NCBI RefSeq assembly: GCF_905475395.1
Contig: NC_058339.1
Span: 14,702,001-14,766,000, forward strand
Source of the DNA: Chrysoperla carnea
Lineage: Eukaryota > Arthropoda > Insecta > Neuroptera > Chrysopidae
Reading direction: 5' to 3'
DNA: 64,000 bases
The notes under the pieces were generated by a model. It did not search any database, was not told the DNA's origin, and saw only the letters and a list, made by a program, of their open reading frames with translations. Below are positions 33,650 to 45,506 of the stretch, in pieces. The position numbers and the translations under genes were made by a program. Position 1 is the first letter of the stretch; each line of letters begins with the position of its first letter.

Positions 33650-33703
33650 AACAAACAATTGACTGAGTTAATTGTTGAAACGCCCTGTATAGAAAGTGTT
33701 GAA
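33650..33703 (+). repeat. Terminal fragment of the ~550-bp repeat family
   Basis: ACAAGTAAAAACAAACAATT, then GACTGAGTTAATTGTTGAAA, matches the end of copies at 43200, 52903 and 58553. Only about 50 bp remain. Confidence 0.7.
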
Positions 33704-33840
33704 TATCAGCAGTGCTTGCATTATTTTTTTATAAATTAGAAGAGTTTAAAAAATCAACACAATTATGGCGCCTTTCAGCGGCCATTTATTTGGTTTTCGA
33801 AAATATTCGGTTATTTTCTAACTATTTTTTTCGTTTTTCG

Positions 33841-34140
33841 AGAATGGTTCGGTTTTGCACCCAAGAAATATCCATCCCTATTGAGCCATCCTTTCTTTGA
33901 CGATCTCTCCGACCTGAAGCCGATTGGCGTCAAAGTATTCCTGCTGCTCTTAAACAGCTCCAAATGGTTCTTGGAGTAGTGACCGAAGATGGGCCATCCC
34001 CTTTTCGGTTTCACAACGAACCCTATAGTCTAAGTGTATCCCACCCCAGGGCAGCCACTCTAAGCCTAACCTGCTACATTTGGTACCTCTAGCGCTGGTT
34101 TGGTTTAGCATCGAACAAATATCCATCCCTATTGACCATA
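33841..34140 (-). repeat. Retroposon copy with CCTAA-type end, flanked by imperfect direct repeats
   Basis: The interior (about 33930-34075) shares CTTAAACAGCTCCAAATGG, GGAGTAGTG, TCTAAGTGT, CCCACCCCAGGG and CAGCCACTCTAA with the reverse complement of the element at 62991-63141, ending CTAAGCCTAACC. The flanks carry direct copies of AATATCCATCCCTATTGA at about 33867 and 34117. These are too diverged around their edges to be a simple target duplication and suggest a local duplication. Confidence 0.65.
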
Positions 34141-34159
34141 ATGACTTCTAACTTCGTAG

Positions 34160-34325
34160 TATCACATCTAAATATCCTAGTAGAGTTCGTACAAAACGAA
34201 GTGGCACCGAGCAAGAGAGAGTGTAGATACGAGTGCACATACATATACATCATACACTCTCTCTTGCTCGGTGCCACTTCGTTTTGTACGAACTCTACTA
34301 GATAGATATATTTATCACGGTGATA
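34160..34325. repeat. Long hairpin with perfect 48-bp arms
   Basis: Arms 34178-34225 and 34253-34300 are exact reverse complements (they begin TAGTAGAGTTCGTACAAAAC and contain GGCACCGAGCAAGAGAGAG), with a 27-base loop. Beyond the arms, weaker complementarity with small gaps continues to about 34160 and 34325 (TATCAC blocks). It is GC-richer than its flanks. It could be a recent foldback element or a hairpin-RNA precursor. No other copy occurs in the window. Confidence 0.9.
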
Positions 34326-37124
34326 TTTCTTTTTTACAGACATAAAGTGAAAAATGTTTGTGATTATCTACAAGGGAAAGATAAATATTGTAACCTTTTT
34401 TGTTCCAGCAAACAGTACGAACATATTTTATAAACAACCTCTAACGTCAATGAACGTTCTTTTAAATAAAATCGTATGTTGTTATATTGAATAAAATAAT
34501 TATTACCGTAAAATTATTAGTCCTTGCTTTTTCATACATATTTGAATCAAACGTATAAATGAATTGAATAAATATATCTCTCATACATTTATTATTAATA
34601 TTAACAAATAAAATAATATTCAATTAAAGTACAAAAGATCCATTATTAAGTTGGAAAAAAACGTAACCTTACGATAATTTAAGTCTTCTTCACTTAACTT
34701 AAATAATACAAACAAATATAGAAGCAACCTACATATTTATTTTTTAAAAGAACAAATTAAATAATTTTTATCAATTATTAAATTGATAAGACATTTTACC
34801 AATTACTGGATTAATGTTATTTGTTTTGACATAAAAATAAATTTGTTCTGATCGAATATTCAACAAAAATTATTATATCAGAGAATCAGAGTGTAAACGA
34901 TGTTGACAAAATAAAATGGTGACCTTTGAAGTGAATTCTGTTTTCGTTGTATGTATGTCGGTGAGTCGGTGATATACATACATGTATGGAAGGTAGAGGT
35001 AAAAGGAGGACCTTGTAAAATAGGGATCAAAGTAAAAATGTGTCCAGCTGAAAACATCAAATAACAGTTCTAAAATTGATCAGAATGGCGCTTGTGTTCA
35101 AAAGGTGTTTGATGTGAACTTCTTTATTCTTCTCCAACTACTTGTTTAGATCTTTCTTTTAAAACTTACACTTTTGCTACAGCAGCGCACATCCTTATTT
35201 GCTGCTTTTCGATGGAGACTTTTTGATACACTAAAATGGTCTTTCTTATCTCTACCCTCCACAGTGCTTAAATCACTTAATCTATTTCAACATATGACCC
35301 CATCATTGAGTTTTTTTACTTGCCCAAAAGACAAAAAGCTAACTTTTTAATAAATGAAAGCAATATGCCCCCCATGATGCTCGATAAATTGAGCTTAAGA
35401 AAAATTTTAAGCAAATGTATCGTGTTTCGTATCAAATGAAATTATGACGACTGTAATTAACTAAATCGTTGTTATCTTAAAAGGTCACTGTAAATTTCAA
35501 TGCAGTTGAAATGGCGACCATATGCAGTTGAGGAATTTAGAAGAAAATATAGACTCGGGAAAAATAAACCGAAAAAAATTTTGGTAATAGTGTCTCACTT
35601 TTAAACACAAGTGTAAGAACTTCAGAACCTCATCAACTCCTCTATAGTAGACTAACTAAAAATCATAGTGAATTGCTTTAAATAAAAAAAAACACTCACT
35701 AATTAAAATTATTAGTTAATTTTTGTTGCTCAAAAAAGATTTTTAAAATTTATTCAATCTAAATATTTTATTCTAAATAATTTGAATCATCAATTTCTTA
35801 TATTGTACAATAAATGAAATAAAATATAAATTTTAATGGCCGCTAATTAACAATCAACTAATGATGACGTATGTAAAACAATTTTATATGTATAATCATC
35901 GATTTAATTAATCATTTATTGAATTGGATGCTGCTATGTGTCAATGATATCTGACCTATTTTGCAAGTTTTGTTCCATATGAGTAAATTGAAGAATTATT
36001 GTTTTAATATTCTGTTATCTGATCTTATTATATATTTCTTATTAAAAGATGCTCTTTTTTGAAATAAGATTTTTGTCTTTTCAAGCTTTTGAAAATATGA
36101 AATCTGGAAAGTTGACAACTCCAAAAGGCACATCTTTATACTAAACCAACCTACATATCGATTTTAATAAACCAACTAACTGAATTCGGATAAGCTGTAC
36201 AGATGTTCAAACCCATAAAAACCGCCAAAAAACAAAATTTCGGTTTAAAAAAAGGAAAGGGCGCTCGGAAGTTGATTACCCCAAAAGGCACATTCTAGAA
36301 ACTATCTCAACCAAAATGCCTTTATTAATTTGCACTGAAGTTTCAAAATCATAAAAACATCGGAAAAAGTGGTTCTTTTCTATGGAATCCACCCCCAAAT
36401 TGATGAAAAGACTCGGGAAGCAAATATGGCACAGAGCATTTAGATGTATAATCAAGTAGGCATCTTTAGTCTTTTTATTCAATGAAAAATCAGATGAGTG
36501 CTTAAAGTATGGTTTGCATTTTTTTATTCGTGGCGCTGACATCTTAGCATTAAAATCGAATATTGAGAACACACAAAATTTCAATCATTACACATCTACG
36601 TATGACTGGCAGACGTAGACTTTTAGTCGTAAATATCTCGTGTTTGTTTATAATTAAAATAATATTATAAAAAGTCAAATACTTTTTAAAAATAAACTTA
36701 ATAAATTAATTTGATGACTATCTGTTAGAGAAGCTGCCAAGAGTATACAAAATGAACTACTGTGTAATACCTGTCTCATTGACGTATTCTTTCAAGCATA
36801 TTTTAGTAGCTACTATGTATACATTATTTTATTTTAAGATAAGTAAGTTCGGCGATGATTAATTCTCACTGGAAATTTTTGTAATGGATAAAGAGAGCAT
36901 TATATTTGTTAGAATCGACATTTATTTATATTTATTTTTTAAAATCAAACACGCTTTATTTATTTATTCCTTTCGTAAACTCAATAGATTTGAATATTTT
37001 GAATTTTAACTATTTTTTATATAAATCTGTGGTTGGCATCACGTAGCTTCCTTGTAGTAAACTTGTAAGTACTGGGCATGTTCCACATTAATTCATGCAT
37101 TATCAAACTCATTTTTATTTGCAA
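34326..37124. other. Intergenic, nothing recognised
   Basis: AT-rich sequence. Short frames at 34878-35060 and 36276-36584 on - are not convincing and show no domain. Confidence 0.45.
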
Positions 37125-37197
37125 GTGACATGTTTCAAATTATGCATGCATTGTCAAAGCCAGTTTGACAATGCATGAATAATTTGAAAAATGTCAC
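37125..37197. repeat. 73-nt hairpin, pre-miRNA-like
   Basis: Arms of 34 nt (GTGACATGTTTCAAATTATG and onward to ATTGTCAAA; the partner reads TTTGACAATGCATGAATAAT and onward to GTCAC) pair with two mismatches around a 5-nt loop GCCAG. Weaker pairing extends outside. The size fits a microRNA precursor, but a palindromic repeat is equally possible. A partial copy of the stem (TTCATGCATTATCAAA) lies at 37092. Confidence 0.75.
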
Positions 37198-38194
37198 GTG
37201 AAAACAATTTTGTATTAAAAAAAATAAAATAAATGTTTAAAAAACTAAATAAATAAAAAGATAAACTTAAATGTTTTTTAAATTCAAGATTTTTAATAAT
37301 AAGAAGATTTAAGGTATTTTTACTTTAAAAATTTTGTGTCAGAACTTCTGTCATTTTTTTGGAAGGATTGAAATTTTTATTTAACTCATGTCTGAATATA
37401 AAATGTGATGATTTAAAGAGATTGACCAATCATTCTGAGACACTCTGTACATTATACTAAATAATCGAATATGAAATAAATTTATAAAATATTTTCTAAT
37501 AATATTCAAAAATGATAAATATTGTCTGCGATAATATACAAAAAATTTCGGTTTATTTTTGAACTCGCAATAAACTTGAAAATCTGCCAAATAAATGTGT
37601 TGACATATATTTTAAATTTTCCTAATAGCATTGATGGAAATTTTTTTTGGAAGATGTTTAAAAAAAACATGATTATGTTTCTTTTTTTTTTTTTTAAAGA
37701 TTACATTTCACTGATAATGAGTATATAACTTTTTAAGTAGGTAATAATAATATCTAAGTAATATTAATTAAACGCACGTACTTCCGTACTTAATAATCTT
37801 TTTAATTAAACTCTTAAATTAATCGTAATCTATAAATTACTGATAACAGTAATCGAATTAATAATATGGTAATTTAGATTGAGAATTTTTTTAGCAAATT
37901 ATTCAAATTTTTTTACATTTATAAGTTTTTGTAATCGCGTCATATAGATTTGCCAATCAAAAAATTTGAATCAAACTAATCCGTTAAGATATTGAGAGTT
38001 ATGGAAGGAAAACCGAAAATAAGACTTTTTTCGCTCATGCTGAATTTAAGAGCTCGGGTTTCCTATAGACGAGTCAGCCAGAAGTTCTACGATTTTTTTT
38101 TTGAAAGAGCTCTGTTTTCAAATGATTATGATACCGTCATATTCAAGCTTTGAAAATGAATTTGAAAAAACGCAGCAGAAATTTGTCGGACACT
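37198..38194. other. Intergenic, nothing recognised
   Basis: AT-rich, no gene or clear repeat. Confidence 0.5.
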
Positions 38195-38385
38195 ATATCT
38201 GGACTATGTTTCTGTCTGACTGTCTATGGCATCGTAGCACCTAAACAGATGAACCAATTTTGATTTTTTTTTGTTTCTTTTGTGAAGTAATTTAATGGAG
38301 TGTTCTTAGCAATATTTCAAGTGCGTGCTTAGGGTTCAGTATTACAAAAAATTTTTCGGGGGCTTTTTAAATTTTGTGAATTTTT
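38195..38385 (-). repeat. Dispersed repeat, copy 2
   Basis: Inverted relative to 1715-1895. Shared blocks in this orientation are TGGCATCGTAGC, AACCAATTTTGATTTTTTT, GTGTTCTTAGC and the TTCAAGTGCG..TTAGGGTTC stretch. Confidence 0.6.
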
Positions 38386-41300
38386 TTAATCAATTAGTAT
38401 GAGTAACTAGAGTTTCTTAATTTGTAAATTTAAATTATTAAGGTGTGTGTAAAAACTAATATAAATAATTTATTTAAAAAAAAACCGCCATCTATGTTCA
38501 GTAATCAGACGTTACCAATGGTCAGAATCACATAGTTCATAGTTAATTGTACAGCTTTAATTATTATTTCGTATGTTTTGTTTTTTCGATTGAAAAGTTT
38601 CAGTCCTAGGTTACGGTGTTATATCTGAAGTTATATTCATAGGATGTTGCTGACGTAAAACCATAAGGCTTTATCCTATCAAATATTATTGATTATACAT
38701 ATTATCGTCTAACGCGCCTATAGAAGTTTTCACTTTAAAAATTACAAAAAATTTAATAGGAGCCTTGAAAAGAGTAGGCAGGTTCCTTTTAGCATCGGAG
38801 ATGTACCAGTTATCTGATAAAATGATTTTTTTGTTATCACCAATTTTTCTTATCATTTGAAACTCAACTAATAGTTCTTTGTGTGGAATTTTTAGTTGAT
38901 AAGAACAAAGTAGGTACAATAAAAAAACTTCATGAATAGTTTTGACAAATTACTGATGAATTGATCTTTTAATCTTTGCTTAATGATAATTTTTTTTAAG
39001 TGTTTATTTTTTGACAAATATTAGTCAATATATATATTTATTACAAATATATTGATTGTTTTAAAAATATCTAAAAAATTTGACCAACTTATTTTATCGG
39101 ATGTAAATAATATTTGTTGAAAATTGATTTCAATTCAATTAAAGTTTATCATTTTAATTGTATTTCAAATATGATGCGATAAGGGAAATTAATCTATTTA
39201 AGGGGACTTGTTTTATTAATACATTTCACACGAGCAAATATCAAAATTTTTGTTAATCAGACTAATGTTATACATTAAAATGAATTTTTTTTTCTTTGTC
39301 AAAAGGTCACGTAATGTATCATGGTGTATTTTTGAGATAAGATAATTACGTAGCTTTCTGGACAATCATTCATTTAATGTATGAGTGTTTGATAATAACT
39401 TATAAATAGTCACTTATTAGACAATAGTTAACAAATAATTCAATTCGACATACTTTATTATACGGTTACTACCTAAATATTATTTCATATTTTTACGCAA
39501 ATAGCTGAAGTGTATTATCTATACTTCATTATTTTCTAGAAGTTTTTAGTAATGAAATACGCAATGTAATTAGTGTTTTAGAACAAAAAAAATGATAAAA
39601 AATGTATTGAGTATATTAGAACTTTCCATAATATCATTAAATACAACTAAACACTGAAAAAAATTCTTAATATCAACCGTTATGAAGTTGTCTCAACCTC
39701 ATCGCGTGTTCAAAAATGACGAATGGGACCACGAATGTGATACAACTACCGTACGGCTTTGAGTAGTGAAGTTGACACAAACGCATGAGTTGTTTGTTTG
39801 AACGTAATATACTGTTAAACAAATTTTTGTTGTTTTGAAATGCAACATTGTTTTAAACTATCTTTTTTGATTCCTTCTATCACTCACAAATATTATAACA
39901 AAATATTGATGTGATTGTCTCAATTACATGAGCAAGTAAAATAAAAAGTTTATACCTGCTAATAGGTTTATTAAAAAAAATTAGATTTTTTGAAATCGGA
40001 TTTGAAACAGCGACATTTGGACTACTATATGACAAAAAATGGTATATATTAAAAAAATGATGAATAAGTTTATTTCAAACTTTCTGTAAGTTAGTAACAA
40101 CAATATGCATGTAGTTGGCTCAATCACATGTAGATATGCGATCATCATAACCAAATCCTCTATTTAAAGCAAGCACAAAGAAATTTTCTTTTAATTCATC
40201 GGTTCGCTTTATTTACACGATTATATATTCCAACTAAGTACAATTTTATTTTCCATCAATAAAATACATGACTTTAAAACTAAAATCAATCTCTTTCATA
40301 GAAGTAATGATTTTGTTCATTTAACTCCAGTGATTTTGTATCAATGAATTCATATTTTAAATTAAATCCCATTATATTGTAAATACAAATATTTAGCTGT
40401 ACTTCCAATCGTTAGGCAATTGTTTGAAAGTATTTTTACTTTATTTCAATATGAAACGGTCAACTTCGGGATGAGGTTGTCATTATTTTAATTTTTTTTC
40501 AGTGTACATTATATTCTGGTGGCTTATGTATAGAATGTTGTTTACGATTCTATCCACAATTCTTCGAAACCGAAGCAGCTCTATAAAAGTAACCAATAAT
40601 AGTATGACAGTGCATTCATAGTAATTAGAAGAATAAATAACGAAAAAAATATACATTTTAATAAGAAATATTTGCATATCCCATGTTCTATTTTTTTCCA
40701 TAAAAATAAATTATTACGAGATGAGATTTTTGCTGATATTACAACTTTTTAATTATAATTTAAATTATGATGCAAGATGCAATATTGTAAAAATTATCTA
40801 TTTACGGAAGTCGTGTGATTGATGCAATTCATAAATTTATATTATGAAATAGTTTAAAAGTCGTTTTGTAAATAAGATATTTTACATACAAGTTAGTACA
40901 TTATATTTATAATGCATTCCGATATAAAATTAATTTTCAAATCTCTTCGCAAAGTAATTATTGTTGATAGCTGTTTTATGGGTCAATTAATGCTGGTAAA
41001 TTATTTGTAATTACATACTTGAAAAACTTAAAAAAATCTATTTTTGGATTTTGGGCCTCCGACACACATTGGAAATCGAAATAAAACAGTTAAATTAGTA
41101 CTATATTCTATCTTTTAAACAAGTTTTTAATTTTAAATAATGCAAATAAATTACACAGCTGCGTTTATATTTGTGATATTATTTCGATAACTTGTAAACA
41201 AATAACTGTGAAATTGACATTTAAAAAGTTTTTGTCTGTATACTAATTTTAATATTAAAGTAAAATTTAATAAATAATAAGGTTTAAAATAAAAGATTGC

Positions 41301-42313
41301 AATTGAAAAATATAATATACAGTGTGATCATTTCAAAAGTATCCACTCTCAGTAACTCTGACCTGATATGAAAAATGGTACCTAGAAAAGTTTAGGTTTC
41401 ATTCCTTCAACCCCACCCAACCCAACTTTGAAATTTCAATTGGCACTTCCTACTGTTGATACCTTATTTGAAAGGGCATAAAATTCCCTTTTAACCGTGA
41501 TAAAAAAATGAAATCGATCGATCGGTTCATAAAATAGACTACTACTTTCAAATGACGTAAAGCAAGGTATTGGGTGCCATCACGTGTTTTCACTTAAATT
41601 CGTGTGTATTTAAATATCAAAATTATTTTTATCAAATTATGATACATATTCATTCTTTTAATAAAAATTATGTATGAAATTTTTTAGTTTTAAATATTAA
41701 TTTGACAGCCCTTTGCTTACGAAATAGTTATGCGATTTTATTAAAGAAATTATTGTGAGTTATGACTTATTGTTTTTTTATTCCAAAATAAAAATAGTTG
41801 AAAAAGTATAAACACGTTTTTTCAATAAGTAAGCTATTTAGTTAAAAACTAAAGCCATCAAATATCCAAAACTTCAGTTGGATGTATTATTTATATAAAA
41901 ATTTCACCTTATCTAAATAAATTCAAAAATGTTATTGTTATTTTTGTTTATTTTCATTTAAGAAATGTTTTCTTAATTTTATGCAATTTTAAATTTCAAG
42001 ATTAGTTTAAACATTAGAAAAACGTTAGTTAGAATGAGCAAAATAATCAATATAAAATAAATATTTTGTATCTTAGGATAGTGTTTCTCATAGAACTAAT
42101 AAATAAAACGTAAGATGCTGTTGTAAATATAATATAAATAACAAATTAAAATATTATTGTTTTTATAATATAATATAAAATAGTTACATAAAATATTATG
42201 CGATAAAAATTATGTAAATAAACCATAGTTTCATTTTATTTATTATCGAAAAGTATCGAATATCTTATTTCATCTAAAAAATAATGAGCCCGTGAATATA
42301 CGTGAATATTTTT
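38386..42313. other. Intergenic, nothing supported
   Basis: AT-rich. A segment at about 41320-41580 starting ACAGTGTGATCATTTCAAAAG is somewhat GC-richer and may be an old repeat. No gene. Confidence 0.45.
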
Positions 42314-42851
42314 ATACCATGTATAAATAATTGAAATATATCAAGGTATATTAAGTTTAGATCTAAAATAGTACCCTAATTAGTCCATTTCCAGTTGTCC
42401 ACCCGTCTGTCTGTCTATCATCATGATAACTCAAATACAAAAAGAGAGATATCAAGCTGAAATTTGTATAGCGTGCTAAGGACATAAAAAGTGACGTCGA
42501 GTTCGTAAATGAACAACATAAATATCCTTATAAAAAATAAACAACTTTTGTTTGAAACATTTCTTCGTAAACATCACTATTTACCCGTGAAGACACAAAT
42601 TAGGTTAGAACAAATATAGTATATATACATGTATTGTAATGTATCAAGTATACATGTTTTGTATATATGTATTTGTTTGTTTACTATATCCACCGAATAA
42701 GTGAGAAAAAAGATACTCTTATTTCTTTGTGTGTAAGAGTGTTTATCTTTCGTTACCTACATGACGTATAAAAACAAACTATTGCATAATCAATACTGTC
42801 TATACATGGTATTTCAACAGTTAACTCAGTCAATTGTTTCTTTTCATTTGT
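42314..42851 (-). repeat. ~550-bp repeat family, copy A (diverged)
   Basis: It starts ATACCATGTATA and ends CAATTGTTTCTTTTCATTTG. It shares TTAGTCCATTTCC, GATAACTCAAA, AGCTGAAATTT, TCGAGTTCGTAAATGA and AACAACTTTTGTTTGAAA with copies B-E. The middle (about 42600-42760) is diverged or replaced. Orientation is opposite to copy B, 348 bp away. Confidence 0.85.
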
Positions 42852-43199
42852 TTAAAATAATATGAAAATAAATAATTAAAAAGATCATCATTGATTTGAA
42901 TAGTTTAATTCCAAGAAAAGTTTTTTCTCTGGTTTTTATCACGTTTCCCAAGATTCAATATACTCAAGTCAAAAGTTATAAATCAAATGAAGTTTCATAA
43001 AAGCTTATATAAAAGAAAACAAAATATAAAAAATTTTGGTAATTAATAATTTCTTATAATTAATAATTAAATAATTTTATAGAAATAAGAAAACATATAA
43101 CTAGAAATAATAATACTAAACAATCTTATCGCTGGTGGGTGGCGATTCTTCACGTATTTTAACACGTATTATGTTTAGTATTTTTTAAGTTAAAGTTAA
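42852..43199. other. Spacer between inverted copies A and B
   Basis: AT-rich spacer without recognisable content. Confidence 0.6.
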
Positions 43200-43735
43200 A
43201 CAAGTGAAAACAAACAATTGACTGAGTTAACTGTTGAAATACCATGTATAGTCAGTGTTGATTTCTTTATCACATAACACATACAAACATGTGACACATA
43301 CATAACTGATAATCAAGTTTAGTACATATTATAAAATTTCCGCCTAATTGGCGCCCTCACGGGTAAACAGTGATGTTTACGAAAAAATGTTTCAAACAAA
43401 AGTTGTTTAATTTTTGATAAGGAACATTTTTTACATTTAAACTTTTGTTCTATCTCTAACGGTTTACAAGATGGGTCCTACGAACCCAAGACCCAATTGA
43501 CCTATGATGCTCATTTACGAACTTGACCTCACTTTTTACGTCCTGAGTACGCTGTAAAAATTCAGCTCGATATATGTGTCCACAGACGGACGGACAGCCG
43601 GAAATGGACTAATTAGGTGAATTTATGAACACCTATGACAAATTTTTTTTTTATTTATTTTAATTATTTTTAAGATTTACAAACTTGGGACTAAACTTAA
43701 TATACTATGTATATTTCATATATACATGGTATAAT
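43200..43735 (+). repeat. ~550-bp repeat family, copy B
   Basis: It runs from ACAAGTGAAAACAAACAATT to TATACATGGTATAAT. An ATACCATGTATA block about 40 bp inside the left end is the reverse complement of the right end. The interior has a conserved GGCGCCCTCACGGGTAAACA block, a GACGGACGGAC run and CCGGAAATGGACTAATTAGG. A short stretch before the GTGTCCACAG block is deleted relative to copies D and E. No coding capacity. Confidence 0.92.
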
Positions 43736-45002
43736 GAGTGGCGTTAGGTCTAATAAATAGCAAATTAATAATTATTCGAAAATCCATGTATGATGTGATC
43801 TAAAGTTATAAAATTTTTGATAAACAAGCTTATTGTATTTATAAATACACGTTAATTAACAAAAATTCAATTAACAATCTGATTAAAACATTCACAAAAA
43901 CATGGAGTCAGTGTAATTATTATAAACTCAGAAATAAACAACAACCAAGTTGAATAACCTTTTACAAACATATATTATTTAAGTAATATTAGAAATTATT
44001 TCACACTTTTATAATAAAAACACATCATCATACATTTTGAACAAATGGCCGTTATCAGTTTGGTTATTGACCGATAAAAAACAATTCCAAATACAAATAA
44101 TATATAATTGTAAAAAAATTGTTTATTTCAATTAGCACAGATAAAAAATTAATGGTTAAAGATTCAATTTAAAATAAAAAAATTATATAAAATTTACTCA
44201 TGATTTTTCCAAAAATTAAATAAAAATATTTGTATGTTTTTTAACACCTAATATTTTGTGCGCACAAATTAAAATTAATAACTAAAAATAAATATTACCG
44301 TTGATAGCAACATTATGAAAAAAAATCAAATACAAAATCGTTGCCAAATTATATGAATAACGAAAACGATTGACGTAGTTTGTCTGAGAAACAGGTGCGT
44401 GTTAAGAAATTTTTGAAGCACTAAAATGTTTTTAATTAACTGCACTAAATATCATCTATGCACAAATATAATTGTTTTTACATAAAATAGATACATTTTT
44501 ACACTAAAAATCACAACTTTAGTTAATACTGTTTTGAAAATACATTATTTTGTATTATTATTTTTTAAATTGTTATGGTCTGGCCTGTTTATGAGCCTCA
44601 ACTAACAAATTAAAGTTCTCTTTGTAAAGAATAATGTGATTCTTTTTGTATTAATGATCATTTTCATCTTCACTGATAAAATGATAACACACTGAACAAC
44701 ACACACTTATGTTGTTAGTTTTAAAACATACACTACAGTAGTTCAAAACTTTTTGTTAAAGTGGTGGTAATGTTTAAATATTATAAATCATTTAAAGAAT
44801 TAATCAATTTTAAATATTTCTATTATCAAAAATTACTTTCTTTTTTTTTTTTTAATGTTAATAGATAAAGAATTACTGTGAAGTATGATGACTTCTAACT
44901 ACTACACAAAATATATTATCTTTTAAAATAGGTTTTTGTTCATTCTTTCAAAGAATTTTGTATCTTTTGTGAGTTCACAAATATAAAACAAGCTGTAGGT
45001 AG
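43736..45002. other. Intergenic, nothing recognised
   Basis: AT-rich, no gene or clear repeat. Confidence 0.5.
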
Positions 45003-45506
45003 GGTCTGGTGCGACCTTTCAGGTCCACTCGGGCGAATGTTATGAATACGACTTTGAAAAAATCGGGAAAAAATTTTTTGTTTTGGATCGCAGTATTTGG
45101 ATCGATTTTAGGCCGTATCCCAAAAACTATTCGACCAATCAACAAATGCACCCGATTCTTGTACTTTTTAGATAAAAAATTACCTTATATACTGAGTTTT
45201 ATCGAAATTGGAGATTTTTTGCAATTTTTTTAAGGGATCCCTTTGAAAAAATCAAGAAAATAGGGGAATAAAAATTTTGTATTGGAATTTAATGAAACTC
45301 AGTGGTAGGAGGTCCTTTTGATCCAAAAAGTATAGAAATCAGGTTAATTTAATGATTGGACCCATAGAAAGTTAAAAAGTCAGCGATTATCATGGGCCAA
45401 TCTTCATTTTCAAATAAGTTTGAGTTCCCCACCAAAAAATTAAAATCCATAAAATTGTGAACAAAAGGGAGGATAAGTCACAGCTAAGCGGGCGGGTATC
45501 TGCTAG
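45003..45506 (+). mobile_element. Helitron-like element ending CTAG|T
   Basis: The 3' end reads AAGCGGGCGGGTATCTGCTAG followed by T at 45507. The body at 45050-45370 is shared, in opposite orientation, with 57770-58285 (for example CGACCAATCAACAAATGCAC versus GTGCATTTGTTGGCCGGTCG, and the TATACTGAGTTTTATCGAAA stretch). Non-coding; a 74-aa frame inside is incidental. The 5' boundary is estimated. Confidence 0.55.
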
